Below, piece after piece: positions 1 to 7,522 of a DNA stretch of 41,481 bases. The position numbers were made by a program, and so were the translations under genes. The stretch's first letter is position 1, and every line of letters starts with the position of its first letter. This stretch comes from Atopococcus tabaci DSM 17538 (GTDB lineage Bacteria; Bacillota; Bacilli; Lactobacillales; Carnobacteriaceae_A): assembly GCF_000429585.1 (NCBI RefSeq), contig NZ_AUCD01000013.1:1-41481 (forward strand), written 5' to 3'. Below the pieces are notes generated by a model, which saw only the letters and a program-made list of their open reading frames with translations, ran no database searches and was not told the DNA's origin.

Positions 1-300
1 ATTTTTGATTGCGGGAAAGAATTTTCAAACTGGAAAAACATCAGCAATCAACAGGATATCGACATTTATTTTGCAGACCCAGGCACGCCCTCTCAAAGAG
101 CTCTAAATGAAAATTCAAATGGGTTACTACGAAAAACCGGTCTACCAAAAGAAATGGATTTCAATTCAGTTACACAAGAGTACATTTCAAGCGTTTCTTC
201 TAGAAGAAACAACATTCCAAGAAAGTCATTAAATTATCGAACACCACTTGAGTGTTTCTTAGATCATGTAGACAATGATATTTTGTCTCGCTTAATTTGA
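1..300 (+). CDS. IS30-family transposase, C-terminal part (5' truncated by window edge)
   Basis: This is the last 99 codons of a DDE transposase, open from the first base and ending in TGA at 298-300. The motif FDCGKEFSNW near residue 2 matches the segment around the second catalytic aspartate of IS30 transposases. LNENSNGLLR around residue 37 carries the catalytic glutamate. The tail RKSLNYRTPLECF is also typical of the family. The N-terminal helix-turn-helix part lies outside the window. The element points towards the ABC exporter gene on the other strand and has cut it. The family assignment is by motif recognition and is strong; the exact IS name cannot be given from this fragment. Confidence 0.9.
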   Translation: MFDCGKEFSNWKNISNQQDIDIYFADPGTPSQRALNENSNGLLRKTGLPKEMDFNSVTQEYISSVSSRRNNIPRKSLNYRTPLECFLDHVDNDILSRLI

Positions 301-318
301 CAAATCAAAATTCCATAA
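1..318 (+). mobile_element. IS30-family element, 3' end
   Basis: The transposase stop at 300 is followed by about 16-18 bp before sequence that clearly codes for the ABC exporter on the minus strand resumes, at about 316-320. The right terminal inverted repeat should therefore lie near 300-318. I cannot fix its outer base, because the other end of the IS and the target duplication are outside the window. Confidence 0.7.
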
Positions 319-1019
319 AATTTTTGGTTGCCGGATTCGAATTTATCGATTTCTTCTTTTTCGTTGGCAAAACTTTTGACCACGCGGATTCCAGAGATGC
401 TGTCTTCAACGCCGGCATTCAGACGCCCGATTTGACGGCGTTGGTTCAGCTGTGCCTCTGCCATGCGCTTGCGGAAGTGGGTAGAGACGAACAACATAAT
501 CGGTAACATAATGAAAATCGTAATGGTCAATGGAAGGTTGATGAAACTCAGTACCAAGAATGAAACAACCAACTGAATCGTAAAAATAAAGTACTCTTCA
601 GGGGCATGGTGGGTAAACTCTGTGATGTCAAACAAATCATTGGTCACCCGGGTCATGACTTCACCGACTTTGTTCTCGTTATAATAAGTGTCATCGAGTG
701 TCATCAGATGCCCAAAAATGTCCCGCCGCATATCCGTTTCTATCATTGCCCCCATGCGGTGGCCGATATTCGTCATGTAATACCTGGCGATGACTTCGAT
801 GGATTTCAAGATGATGAATACTCCTGCAAGATACGCAATCACACGAGCAGTCAGATCTCCAGACGCTCCGTAATCGGTCAATTGCTGCAAAATGATCGGC
901 AGGAAGAACATAGCTACAGTCGTTAAGGCTGAAGCGATAAGATCAATGGTCAGAATTTTCCAATATTTCTTAAAATAGGGTGCAATTACCTTAAGTAACG
1001 CAGTTGTCGATAACACCAA
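264..1019 (-). pseudogene. ABC exporter (fused permease-ATPase type), N-terminal membrane half, disrupted by IS30
   Basis: The first roughly 237 residues are a type-1 ABC exporter transmembrane domain (ABC_membrane fold). It has several hydrophobic helices and the conserved segment around YYNENKVGEVMTRVTND, the coupling region seen in BmrA/LmrA-like half transporters. A full protein of this type has about 580 residues and ends in a nucleotide-binding domain with Walker A, LSGGQ and Walker B. None of that is present: after NQKFYG the frame runs into the IS30 end and stops 14 codons later. The start is TTG at 1017-1019, supported by GGAG about 6 bases upstream; no ATG fits. The substrate is unknown, and a drug or lipid is only a family-level guess. 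The fragment is probably non-functional unless the ATPase half is restored elsewhere. Confidence 0.75.
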
Positions 1020-1120
1020 ATCAGCTCCAAAAAATAATGATAACGTAACTCATAATGGTTATTATAGCGAACTAGAGGGACTGTCACAAATGGAATAGGA
1101 AACAGGCGGGGATTCTGCTC

Positions 1121-1149
1121 AACGCTTCCCAGTAGCGGAGGTGTTTTTT
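1121..1149 (+). terminator. orphan intrinsic terminator-like hairpin
   Basis: AACGCTTCC at 1121-1129 can pair with GGAGGTGTT at 1137-1145 (two G-U pairs) and is followed by a run of six T. No plus-strand gene is visible upstream. The rest of 1020-1200 holds no ORF or RNA family that I recognise. Confidence 0.4.
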
Positions 1150-1201
1150 GTTTATGCACAAACGATTAAAGAGAAGATGTCACCATAAATTCCAATCGGG
1201 G

Positions 1202-1230
1202 TTGTAACAGTTTCCAAAAGCTGTTATAGT
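1202..1230 (+). promoter_or_regulatory. sigma-A type promoter of the ykoFEDC operon
   Basis: A -35 TTGTAA at 1202-1207 and a -10 TATAGT at 1225-1230 are separated by exactly 17 bp, with an upstream TG giving an extended -10. It lies about 30 bp before the TPP riboswitch. Confidence 0.7.
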
Positions 1231-1257
1231 CAAGATGTACAAAAAATTAAATACGGA

Positions 1258-1350
1258 AGATCCTGGGAGTCTCGAATTGGAGGCTGAGAGTGATGTATAT
1301 CAGACCAGTAACCTGATCAGCGTAATGGCTGCGTAGGGAGATCGACTTTA
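1258..1350 (+). ncRNA. TPP riboswitch (THI element)
   Basis: The segment contains the two conserved sensor blocks of the thiamine pyrophosphate riboswitch. GGCTGAGAG at about 1283 is the pyrimidine-sensor arm. AACCTGATC at about 1310, followed by GCGTAGGGA at about 1331, is the pyrophosphate-sensor arm. It sits immediately upstream of ykoF, as expected for thiamine-precursor uptake genes. I see no clear terminator between the aptamer and the start codon. A pyrimidine-rich stretch at about 1361-1370 could instead mask the AAGGAGGGG ribosome site near 1385, so control is probably at translation initiation; this is inference. Confidence 0.9.
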
Positions 1351-1400
1351 TATACTGAGGCTCTTTCCTATGGATTTTTTTCGTAAGGAGGGGTTTTTTT

Positions 1401-2033
1401 ATGGAAAAAAACTATGTCAGCTACGGAAATTGTTCAGTTGGAAAGCCTGGTTCCACGATGGGAATCACAGGCGCACGTTTCAATCTTTCACCGATGAGTG
1501 ATGATTTCGAAAATATCATCCTCGGGGCAATCAAACAAGTCGACCTGTCCAAAGTATGGGCAGAAACCGACCATATTTCCACGGTTTACCGCGGGAAAGA
1601 GGAAGCGGTGTTCGATGCGTTGAAAGCAGCGTATGTCTACGCGTACACAGAAGGCGTACATATGTCTTTGGAAGCCACGATTTCAAAAGGCTGCCCTGGA
1701 GACAGCGACAGCGACTACACGTTGGCATTCGACAATCCGCGAGTTAACCGAGCAGAGACAAGCCAGATTGACTTCCCGGTCATCGGAAAATACGCGTTGT
1801 ATCCGATGGGGTCAGACGATTACATGGCGACCATCGCAGAAGTGGTCAATGAAGGAATCGACCGCGAAGTGGTGACCGGTTCGGGGCATTACGGCACCAA
1901 TTTGGGCGGTTCGGTGCAGGACGTGTTTGACTACTTGGAATATGTCTCGAACACCGTCGGAAAAACCGTCAGCCATTACGTCATTCAGTTCACGCTTCAC
2001 TGCAACGTTCCGGAGACCGATATCCATGAATAG
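1401..2033 (+). CDS. ykoF: YkoF-like thiamine/HMP-binding protein
   Basis: A 210-residue soluble protein with the YkoF signature, including the N-terminal NLSPMSDDFENIILGAI segment and KVWAETDHISTVYRG. B. subtilis YkoF has two tandem ferredoxin-like (ACT-like) subdomains and binds thiamine and hydroxymethylpyrimidine; the internal duplication is visible as two similar halves of about 90 residues. There is no signal peptide or membrane helix, so it should be cytoplasmic and probably delivers or senses the pyrimidine imported by YkoEDC. The start is well supported by AAGGAGGGG about 8 bases upstream. It is the first gene of the operon behind the TPP riboswitch, and its end overlaps the ykoE start by 8 bases. 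Assignment is strong from sequence plus context; the exact ligand is inferred. Confidence 0.9.
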   Translation: MEKNYVSYGNCSVGKPGSTMGITGARFNLSPMSDDFENIILGAIKQVDLSKVWAETDHISTVYRGKEEAVFDALKAAYVYAYTEGVHMSLEATISKGCPGDSDSDYTLAFDNPRVNRAETSQIDFPVIGKYALYPMGSDDYMATIAEVVNEGIDREVVTGSGHYGTNLGGSVQDVFDYLEYVSNTVGKTVSHYVIQFTLHCNVPETDIHE

Positions 2034-2610
2034 AGAAAAATTGACCTTACGCGATTATTTGTTGATGGCGCTGATTTCTGTGGTGTTTGGTGTGTTTTAT
2101 CTCTTGGCGGTGTATGCCGGAACGGCGTTGTCGACGCTGTTGACGCCTTTTGGTTTGGGTGTGTTGGGGTACGAACCGTTTTATGGCGTATGGTTTATGG
2201 CGGCCATCATCACCACCTACTTGATCCGCAAACCGGTCGTCGGCATCATTACCGAAGTGATCGCCGCGTTGATTGAAGTGATGCTCGGGAACATGTTCGG
2301 CGTTATTGTGATGCTGAGTGCGTTCATTCAAGGGTTGGGGGTCGAGTTGCCGTTTGCGTTCACGAAGTACGAAAAATACTCCTACAAAGTAACGATGACG
2401 GCGGCTGTATCGGCAACGGTGGTCACCTTCTTGTGGACCGGATTCCGGAGCAACTACCTGGCCATGGACTGGCGCATTGTGGCGGCCATTTTCGTCATCC
2501 GTCTGTTGAGTTCGCTGTTCTTCACGGGTTACTTGTCCAAACGCATTTGCGACAAACTGGACGAAGCGGGTATTTTAACCTATTTGAACCCGGGTGGAGC
2601 AAATGAGTGA
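2026..2610 (+). CDS. ykoE: YkoE, membrane (substrate-binding) component of the HMP/thiamine ECF-like transporter
   Basis: A 194-residue integral membrane protein with about five or six hydrophobic helices, matching YkoE-family proteins. These take the S-component role in the YkoEDC energy-coupling transporter for hydroxymethylpyrimidine or thiamine. The ATG at 2026 lies inside the 3' end of ykoF (overlap 2026-2033), which implies translational coupling; the longer open frame upstream is out of phase with ykoF and has no ribosome site. The stop overlaps the ykoD start by 8 bases. The motif FYLLAVYAGTALSTLLTPFG near the N-terminus and the conserved glutamates at about 83-90 are typical. Expression should fall when TPP is abundant, through the riboswitch upstream of ykoF. 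Confidence 0.9.
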   Translation: MNREKLTLRDYLLMALISVVFGVFYLLAVYAGTALSTLLTPFGLGVLGYEPFYGVWFMAAIITTYLIRKPVVGIITEVIAALIEVMLGNMFGVIVMLSAFIQGLGVELPFAFTKYEKYSYKVTMTAAVSATVVTFLWTGFRSNYLAMDWRIVAAIFVIRLLSSLFFTGYLSKRICDKLDEAGILTYLNPGGANE

Positions 2611-4069
2611 CCGTGGCTTGTCGGTTTCCGGTTTGACGTTTCAAATTGGGGGCCGGACACTGTTTGAAGAAATTGATTTTGACATCGCACCCGGTGAGAT
2701 GGTGCTGCTGTGCGGCCAGAGTGGAAATGGAAAGAGTTCGCTGGCTAACGTGCTGAACGGGTATTTCCCAGAAAACGGCGGGAACGTGCAGGTCCGACAC
2801 ATCAAGTTGGGCGGGAAAGAGCTGCAACACCTTTCTGTGCAGGAACGCTCCTGGTATGTGCGGACGATTTTTCAACATGCGCGGTTGTCTTTCAGCATGA
2901 AAACGCTGCGGGAAGAGATGGTGTTCTGTTTGGAAAACGCGCAGGTTGCACCCGATGAGATGGACGCACAGATTGAAGAAAAAGCGCGCCATTTTCAGCT
3001 CACCTATCTACTGGACCGTCCGTTCGATGAATTGTCCGGCGGGGAACTCCAACGCGCAGCATTTGTGTGTGCGGATTTGGTAGATGCGCCGCTGTACATT
3101 TTAGACGAACCGTTTGCCAATCTCGATGAAGAAACCAGTCGTATCTATATGGATTATATAAAGAAACTGCTGCAGAGAGGGAAAGCGATGGTGGTGATCG
3201 ATCACCGGTTGGACCGCTGGGAATGGGCGGAGCGTTGGCTGCTGTTGGACAAACAGGGGTGTCTGCACGACTTGTCGTTGTTCTCTCCAGAGAAAAAGAA
3301 AGAGCTGCTGCAGGCAGAAGGCGTACTCGTGGAGACACCTTCCGTGGAGAGACGCCGGAACAACGAATCGCAAGAAACCGTGTTGGAGCTGGAAGGGGTT
3401 CACATTGCCCACACAGACGTGAAGAAGCGGTCATTTTTCAGAAAAAAGCGGGAAACGATGCCGCTGCTGGACGACGTGTCGTTTTCTTTGAAGAAAGGAA
3501 CGCTTGCGGCGTTGATCGGTCCGAGCGGGAAAGGAAAGACGACGCTGTTCAAATCCATTTTGAACGCCATGCCGTATCAGGGGACCATCCGCATCGGCGG
3601 GGAGGACATCCGGAATTTGAAGCCGGCCGACCTCTATTCCAAAGTAGGCATTGTCTTTCAAGACCCGTCCCTCCAGTTTGTGCAAACAAAGGTGTTGGAT
3701 GAGATGGTCTTGAGTGTGAGGGCGTGGAAAAGCGCAGAAGAGGGACGGGAAGAAGCGGCGGCACGCGAGTTGCTGCTGGAACATCAATTTGAAGAGCAGT
3801 TGACCAAATCTCCTTGGTTGCTGAGCCAGGGACAGCAAAGACGGCTGGCGGTGTTGTGCATGACCGTTGGAAAGCAGCGACTCTTACTGGTGGATGAGCC
3901 GACATACGGGCAAGATGCGCAGAACGCCAAAAACATTATGGCCAAACTAAAGGAGCTGTGCCAAGCAGGCATCACGTGTTTGTTTACGAGTCATGACGAA
4001 GGATTGGTGGAGGCGTATGCGGATGAGATATACCAACTTAAAGACAGAAAGGTCAGGAAACAGCGATGA
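2603..4069 (+). CDS. ykoD: YkoD, duplicated ATPase of the HMP/thiamine ECF-like transporter
   Basis: A 488-residue protein with two ABC ATPase domains in one chain. Domain 1 has Walker A GQSGNGKSS at about 38-46, signature LSGGE at about 144 and Walker B LYILDEP at about 164. Domain 2 has Walker A GPSGKGKTT at about 306, signature LSQGQ and Walker B LLLVDEP. This double architecture matches YkoD and other fused ECF A/A' subunits. ATG 2603 is preferred over GTG 2594 because GGTGGAG sits 4-6 bases before it. The gene overlaps ykoE by 8 bases and ykoC by 4 (ATGA), so the operon is tightly coupled. The second domain has the degenerate signature Q for G, common in fused asymmetric ATPases. It should power uptake of the thiamine pyrimidine precursor. 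Confidence 0.9.
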   Translation: MSDRGLSVSGLTFQIGGRTLFEEIDFDIAPGEMVLLCGQSGNGKSSLANVLNGYFPENGGNVQVRHIKLGGKELQHLSVQERSWYVRTIFQHARLSFSMKTLREEMVFCLENAQVAPDEMDAQIEEKARHFQLTYLLDRPFDELSGGELQRAAFVCADLVDAPLYILDEPFANLDEETSRIYMDYIKKLLQRGKAMVVIDHRLDRWEWAERWLLLDKQGCLHDLSLFSPEKKKELLQAEGVLVETPSVERRRNNESQETVLELEGVHIAHTDVKKRSFFRKKRETMPLLDDVSFSLKKGTLAALIGPSGKGKTTLFKSILNAMPYQGTIRIGGEDIRNLKPADLYSKVGIVFQDPSLQFVQTKVLDEMVLSVRAWKSAEEGREEAAARELLLEHQFEEQLTKSPWLLSQGQQRRLAVLCMTVGKQRLLLVDEPTYGQDAQNAKNIMAKLKELCQAGITCLFTSHDEGLVEAYADEIYQLKDRKVRKQR

Positions 4070-4776
4070 TTGATGCCATTAACCCTACCGCTAAAACCAT
4101 CGGCCTGTTGGTTGGATCTATTTTATTGGGAGTGACCTTTCAGTGGCAGACCAACGTGTTGCTTGCTCTAATTGGCTTCTTGTTTCTGCTCACATCCAAT
4201 AGAACCAGTCTGAATCAGTTGGCCCGGTTTTTACTGCCGATTCTTCTGATTTCAGCCAGCTATTTCTTTACCGGCTGGCTGTTCCATTCCGAAGAAAATC
4301 TGTTGAGTATGGCGGTGGACACCATGACCGCTGCGGAAAATCCGGCACTGCTGAACGGCGTGACGTTAAGCACGAGGCTGTTGGCGTTTGCGATGTTGGG
4401 ATTGAGTTTCAGTTTGACGACCGACTCGAACGAACTCGTCTACAGTTTCATCCAACAAGCGAAGATGCCGATGAAGATGGGGTACGCCATCTTGACGGCG
4501 TTGAATTTGACGTCACTGATTTCTCAAGAATACAAAAAATCTAAGCTGGCGCTCCAAGTCCGGAATTTGCCGGTCAGACCGTTCGATACCAAACCGTTGT
4601 TCACGATGATGGTCCGAATGGTCCGGTGGTCCGATCGGTTGTCGTTGGCGATGGAATCCAAAGGGTTCAGCGAACAACGGACGATGAAACAACAGATGAA
4701 AGTGCGTCCTCAAGATATCGTCTTCATGATTGGTTTTCCGTTAGCGATTGTAGGGTTGAACCTATTGTTCAGCTGA
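4066..4776 (+). CDS. ykoC: YkoC, transmembrane T-component of the HMP/thiamine ECF-like transporter
   Basis: A 236-residue membrane protein of the CbiQ/EcfT family. It has hydrophobic helices in the first 130 residues, then a cytoplasmic coupling segment with the family-type A-R-G-like motifs (LAMESKGFSEQRTM near 187-200), which contacts the ATPase. The ATG overlaps the ykoD stop (ATGA at 4066-4069). It completes the YkoFEDC set: binding protein, S-like component, double ATPase and T-component. A strong terminator follows directly, so this is the operon end. Confidence 0.9.
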   Translation: MIDAINPTAKTIGLLVGSILLGVTFQWQTNVLLALIGFLFLLTSNRTSLNQLARFLLPILLISASYFFTGWLFHSEENLLSMAVDTMTAAENPALLNGVTLSTRLLAFAMLGLSFSLTTDSNELVYSFIQQAKMPMKMGYAILTALNLTSLISQEYKKSKLALQVRNLPVRPFDTKPLFTMMVRMVRWSDRLSLAMESKGFSEQRTMKQQMKVRPQDIVFMIGFPLAIVGLNLLFS

Positions 4777-4782
4777 AACGGT

Positions 4783-4814
4783 AAAGGCACTTCCTCAGCG
4801 GGGAAGTGCCTTTT
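4783..4814 (+). terminator. intrinsic terminator of ykoFEDC
   Basis: AAAGGCACTTCC and GGAAGTGCCTTTT form a 10-12 bp stem followed by T residues, 7 bp after the ykoC stop. Confidence 0.85.
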
Positions 4815-4818
4815 GTGG

Positions 4819-5673
4819 TTACTGGATGGATGCGGAATATTGTTGGATCTCTTTTTGAATTTCTTTTTTCAAGTCGTCGTTCTGCATGACATCGAGCAAA
4901 AACTCCCCTTTTTCATACCACGCGGCGGCCCCTTCTCTCCCGAGCAAATCGAGCAGCAGCCCTTTGCGCGAATAACAGAGAGCCAGGTGAAGGTAAAGAT
5001 TCTTCTGGATGCATGCGTCCATCAACCGCTCGACTTCTGCCAATGCGGTTTCATAGCGTTTGTGTTGAATCAGTAGCAACACCAAGTTCATCTGCATGTT
5101 CGCGGATAAATTGTTGATACCGCGGAGGTTCTTGTATTTTTTCAATTGCTTTAAGGCCAGCGACACGATGGAAACGGCGGTGTCGATTGGAAAAAGATAT
5201 AAGATGTTATTGAGCAGTTGAATATCGTATAAGTACCATGTGTCGTGTTTTTCCAGACGCTGCCAAATCGGTTCGACCTTTTGCTTGGCTGTTTCATAGT
5301 CGTTTTGGTCGGCGATAAGGATTAACGCATCGTAAATGGCAGCCAATTCCTATTCTCGAGTCGTCATCGTTGACTGGGAGACCAATTCTTTTTTATATTG
5401 GACAAGTCGTTCTTTGTCATTGTACTTCAACCGGCTCAACCGCAGCAGATGATTGGTGGATTGTTGGGAATAGTGGTTATGTACATATAAAAACTCCTCG
5501 ACGGACATGCCGAGCTTTTCGAGCAGGGCAATCATTTTAGAAAAAGGGACGTCGATTTCGCCTTTTTCCATCTTTGAGTAATTTGATTGAGTCATGATGC
5601 CTGCGGAAAGTTGCGATTGAGTCAATGACAAGCTGGTGCGGATCATTTTCAATGTTTCTCCCATATGTGGCAA
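4819..5673 (-). pseudogene. RRNPP/Rgg-PlcR-like transcription regulator, interrupted by an in-frame TAG
   Basis: Reading from TTG 5671-5673 (AGGAGG 8 bases upstream), the first 107 codons hold an HTH_3 DNA-binding domain. It includes the segment SLTQSQLSAGIMTQSNYSKM and the core MEKGEIDVPFSKMIALLEKLG. They stop at TAG 5350-5352. The next codons are in the same frame, with no shift, and read ELAAIYDALILIADQ onward for about 176 residues of helical, TPR-like sequence ending at 4819. Joined, the two parts give about 283 residues, the normal length of Rgg/PlcR-type regulators that bind a re-imported peptide through the C-terminal TPR domain. The lesion is a single nonsense codon (ancestor CAG, AAG or GAG). 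TTG 5344-5346 could restart the second half but has no good ribosome site. A divergent secreted-peptide gene lies 87 bp away. A sequencing error is possible. Confidence 0.75.
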
Positions 5674-5760
5674 CGGGACAGCCTCCTTTTAGTCAGATAT
5701 AACTATTATACAGAATTTTTCTTTCTGCGTGGTAGTCTGATAAGGAAGGAGGAGTGGAAA
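5674..5760. promoter_or_regulatory. shared divergent promoter region of regulator and peptide genes
   Basis: 87 bp separate the regulator start (minus) from the peptide start (plus). TATAAT is read on the minus strand at 5705-5710 and TATTAT on the plus strand at 5704-5709, so the two -10 elements coincide. Two near-identical decamers, TAGTCAGATA at 5690-5699 and TAGTCTGATA at 5733-5742, flank the region with start-to-start distance 43 bp. They could be operator half-sites. Good -35 boxes are not obvious, which would fit an activated promoter. Confidence 0.45.
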
Positions 5761-5952
5761 ATGAAAAAAATTACGCTTGTATGGTCCGCTGCTTTGGGTT
5801 TGTCGGGGATGTTGGTTATGGAAAAAGAAGTAAATGTGGAAAACGAATGGAACAACCTTTACATAGGTGTTGAGGAAAACAAACAAGAACACACGGTGCA
5901 GCCGCTGGGCGTTTGGCTGCCGGGTGACTTGGAAGATGAGGTCCTGCCGTAA
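5761..5952 (+). CDS. small exported peptide precursor (63 aa), candidate signalling peptide
   Basis: The ATG at 5761 follows AAGGAGGAG at 8 bases, a strong ribosome site. The 63-residue product starts MKKITLVWSAALGLSGMLVM, a basic N-terminus plus a hydrophobic core as in Sec signal peptides, followed by an acidic, glutamate-rich middle and a C-terminus ending in DLEDEVLP. This resembles the plan of PapR-type pro-peptides, whose C-terminal residues are the active signal after secretion and processing. Its gene is divergent from an RRNPP-like regulator, the usual neighbour of such signals. I see no cysteines and no bacteriocin-type double-glycine leader. Function is inferred from layout only. 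The longer frame starting at 5665 lacks a ribosome site and was rejected. Confidence 0.65.
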   Translation: MKKITLVWSAALGLSGMLVMEKEVNVENEWNNLYIGVEENKQEHTVQPLGVWLPGDLEDEVLP

Positions 5953-5976
5953 GAAGTATGAGGGAAGTGAGGCAAA

Positions 5977-6357
5977 ATGGGCGATATGCGTGCGCTATTG
6001 AATAAATACCGAGACCGTCTGTTGGTGAGGGAAACCAGAAAAAATCCGCTGGAAATCCTTCAAAAAATGGTGGACGTTCAAGAAGTTTCGTTTGTTCAGT
6101 CGGAACACCGCTGCTACGAAGTGATTGAAAACCAAAAGAGCCGTCCATACTATGCAGCGGTTGAACAGCTTTCTGATGGGAACAAATGGGTTGTTTACTG
6201 CATGGTGGATGAATCGGATGAACTGGTTGCAACGAACTGCGACTTGTTGTTGAAGGATTATAAATTATTGACGAGCGTCACACAAAGAGACATCGATGAA
6301 AATACCGCCCATTTGCTTGATTACCTTTCTATTTTCGAAGCCTACGAAAAAAGGTAG
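5977..6357 (+). CDS. hypothetical protein, 126 aa
   Basis: I do not recognise a family. The protein is soluble and mixed charge, with no signal peptide or membrane helix, and has a central segment around VEQLSDGNKWVVYCMVDESDELVATN that looks like a compact beta-rich fold followed by helices. It begins 24 bp after the peptide gene, so both are probably on one transcript, and a terminator overlaps its stop. The ribosome site GTGAGG lies 6 bases before ATG 5977; an ATG three codons later is an alternative. Its location suggests a role linked to the regulator/peptide locus, for example immunity, processing or an output gene, but nothing in the sequence shows which. Confidence 0.65.
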   Translation: MGDMRALLNKYRDRLLVRETRKNPLEILQKMVDVQEVSFVQSEHRCYEVIENQKSRPYYAAVEQLSDGNKWVVYCMVDESDELVATNCDLLLKDYKLLTSVTQRDIDENTAHLLDYLSIFEAYEKR

Positions 6358-6371
6358 TCAGGCTTTTTTTG
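6338..6371 (+). terminator. intrinsic terminator overlapping the stop of the 126-aa gene
   Basis: AAGCCTAC at 6338-6345 pairs with GTAG (6354 onward) and GGCTT (6361-6365) with a small bulge, followed by seven T. Confidence 0.65.
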
Positions 6372-6459
6372 TATCAAAAAGCTTTCGATGGATTTTTTTA
6401 AAGGACATAGTATAAAATGAATAGTGTTGAAAACGCTTTTTGAAGAAGGAGGATCACAC

Positions 6460-7458
6460 ATGGACTATGTACGTCTGGGAAGAAGCGGGTTGGAAGTGTC
6501 GCGTCTTTGTTTGGGAGCTATGAGCTTTGGGGATCCGGAAAAGTGGATTCATTCGTGGGTGCTGCCGGAAGAAGAGAGCCGGGCCATCATCAAGCGGGCG
6601 TTGGATTTGGGCATCAACTTTTTTGACACAGCGAATGTATACAGTCTGGGTGCAAGTGAAGAAATTTTAGGTAGTGCCTTGAACGATTTGGCGGTTCGGG
6701 ATGAGATTGTGGTGGCGACCAAAGTGCATGGCCGGATGTTTGACGGACCGAACGGCAGCGGGTTGTCGCGGAAACACATTCTAGCGCAAGTCGATCAAAG
6801 CCTGGAGCGATTGGGTATGGAGTACATCGACTTGTTGATCATCCACCGTTGGGATTACGATACGCCAATTGAAGAAACGATGGAAGCGTTACACGATGTG
6901 GTGAAGTCCGGGAAAGTGCGCTACATAGGGGCGAGTGCGATGTACGCGTGGCAGTTCCAAAAAGCGCAGTACACCGCAAAAATGAACGGATGGACCCCCT
7001 TCATTTCGATGCAGAACCATTACAATTTGTTGTACCGGGAAGAAGAGCGTGAGATGAATCCATTGTGCGAAGACTTGGGCGTGGCACTCACACCATACAG
7101 TCCGTTGGCATCTGGACGCCTGAGCCGTGAGTGGGCGGCAACCACCAAGCGGTCCCAAAGCGACAACATTGCCAAACAAAAATACGGCCACACCGAGGAC
7201 ATCGATAAAGTGATCGTTGACCGCGTAGGCGAATTGGCGGAGAAAAAAGGCGTTACCCGCACACAGATCGCGCTTGCTTGGCTGCTCGCACAAAAAGCGG
7301 TGGCGGCACCGGTGATTGGAGCGACCAAAATGGTGTACTTGGATGATGCAGTCGACGCCTTGGACGTCGTCTTGACGGAAGAGGAATTGGTGTATTTGGA
7401 AGAAACCTACCAACCGCATCCTGTGGTCGGACCGAAGCCGTATCCAAAAAAAGATTAA
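6460..7458 (+). CDS. aldo/keto reductase (IolS/YghZ-like, long form)
   Basis: A 332-residue NAD(P)H-dependent oxidoreductase with the (alpha/beta)8 AKR fold. The catalytic tetrad is visible: D56 and Y61 in DTANVY, K88 in ATKVH and H129 in IIHRWD. The coenzyme-binding C-terminal part includes PVIGATK. The length and the N-terminal YVRLGRSGLEVSRLCLGAMSFG are typical of the IolS/YhdN/YghZ group (AKR9/11-like), which reduces diverse aldehydes and ketones. ATG 6460 follows GAAGGAGG by 7 bases; the frame is open further upstream but lacks a ribosome site. TATAAA at 6411-6416 is a plausible -10. It is monocistronic, with terminators on both sides. The physiological substrate is unknown. Confidence 0.88.
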   Translation: MDYVRLGRSGLEVSRLCLGAMSFGDPEKWIHSWVLPEEESRAIIKRALDLGINFFDTANVYSLGASEEILGSALNDLAVRDEIVVATKVHGRMFDGPNGSGLSRKHILAQVDQSLERLGMEYIDLLIIHRWDYDTPIEETMEALHDVVKSGKVRYIGASAMYAWQFQKAQYTAKMNGWTPFISMQNHYNLLYREEEREMNPLCEDLGVALTPYSPLASGRLSREWAATTKRSQSDNIAKQKYGHTEDIDKVIVDRVGELAEKKGVTRTQIALAWLLAQKAVAAPVIGATKMVYLDDAVDALDVVLTEEELVYLEETYQPHPVVGPKPYPKKD

Positions 7459-7462
7459 ATAA

Positions 7463-7498
7463 AACAGCCGCCTTCCAGCATAGAGAAGGGCGGCTGTT
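7463..7498. terminator. bidirectional hairpin terminator
   Basis: AACAGCCGCCTTC pairs with GAAGGGCGGCTGTT. On the minus strand it is followed by TTTTATTT and can serve the convergent membrane-protein gene as well as the aldo/keto reductase. Confidence 0.7.
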
Positions 7499-7522
7499 AT
7501 AAAATATATATTTTTGCGATGT

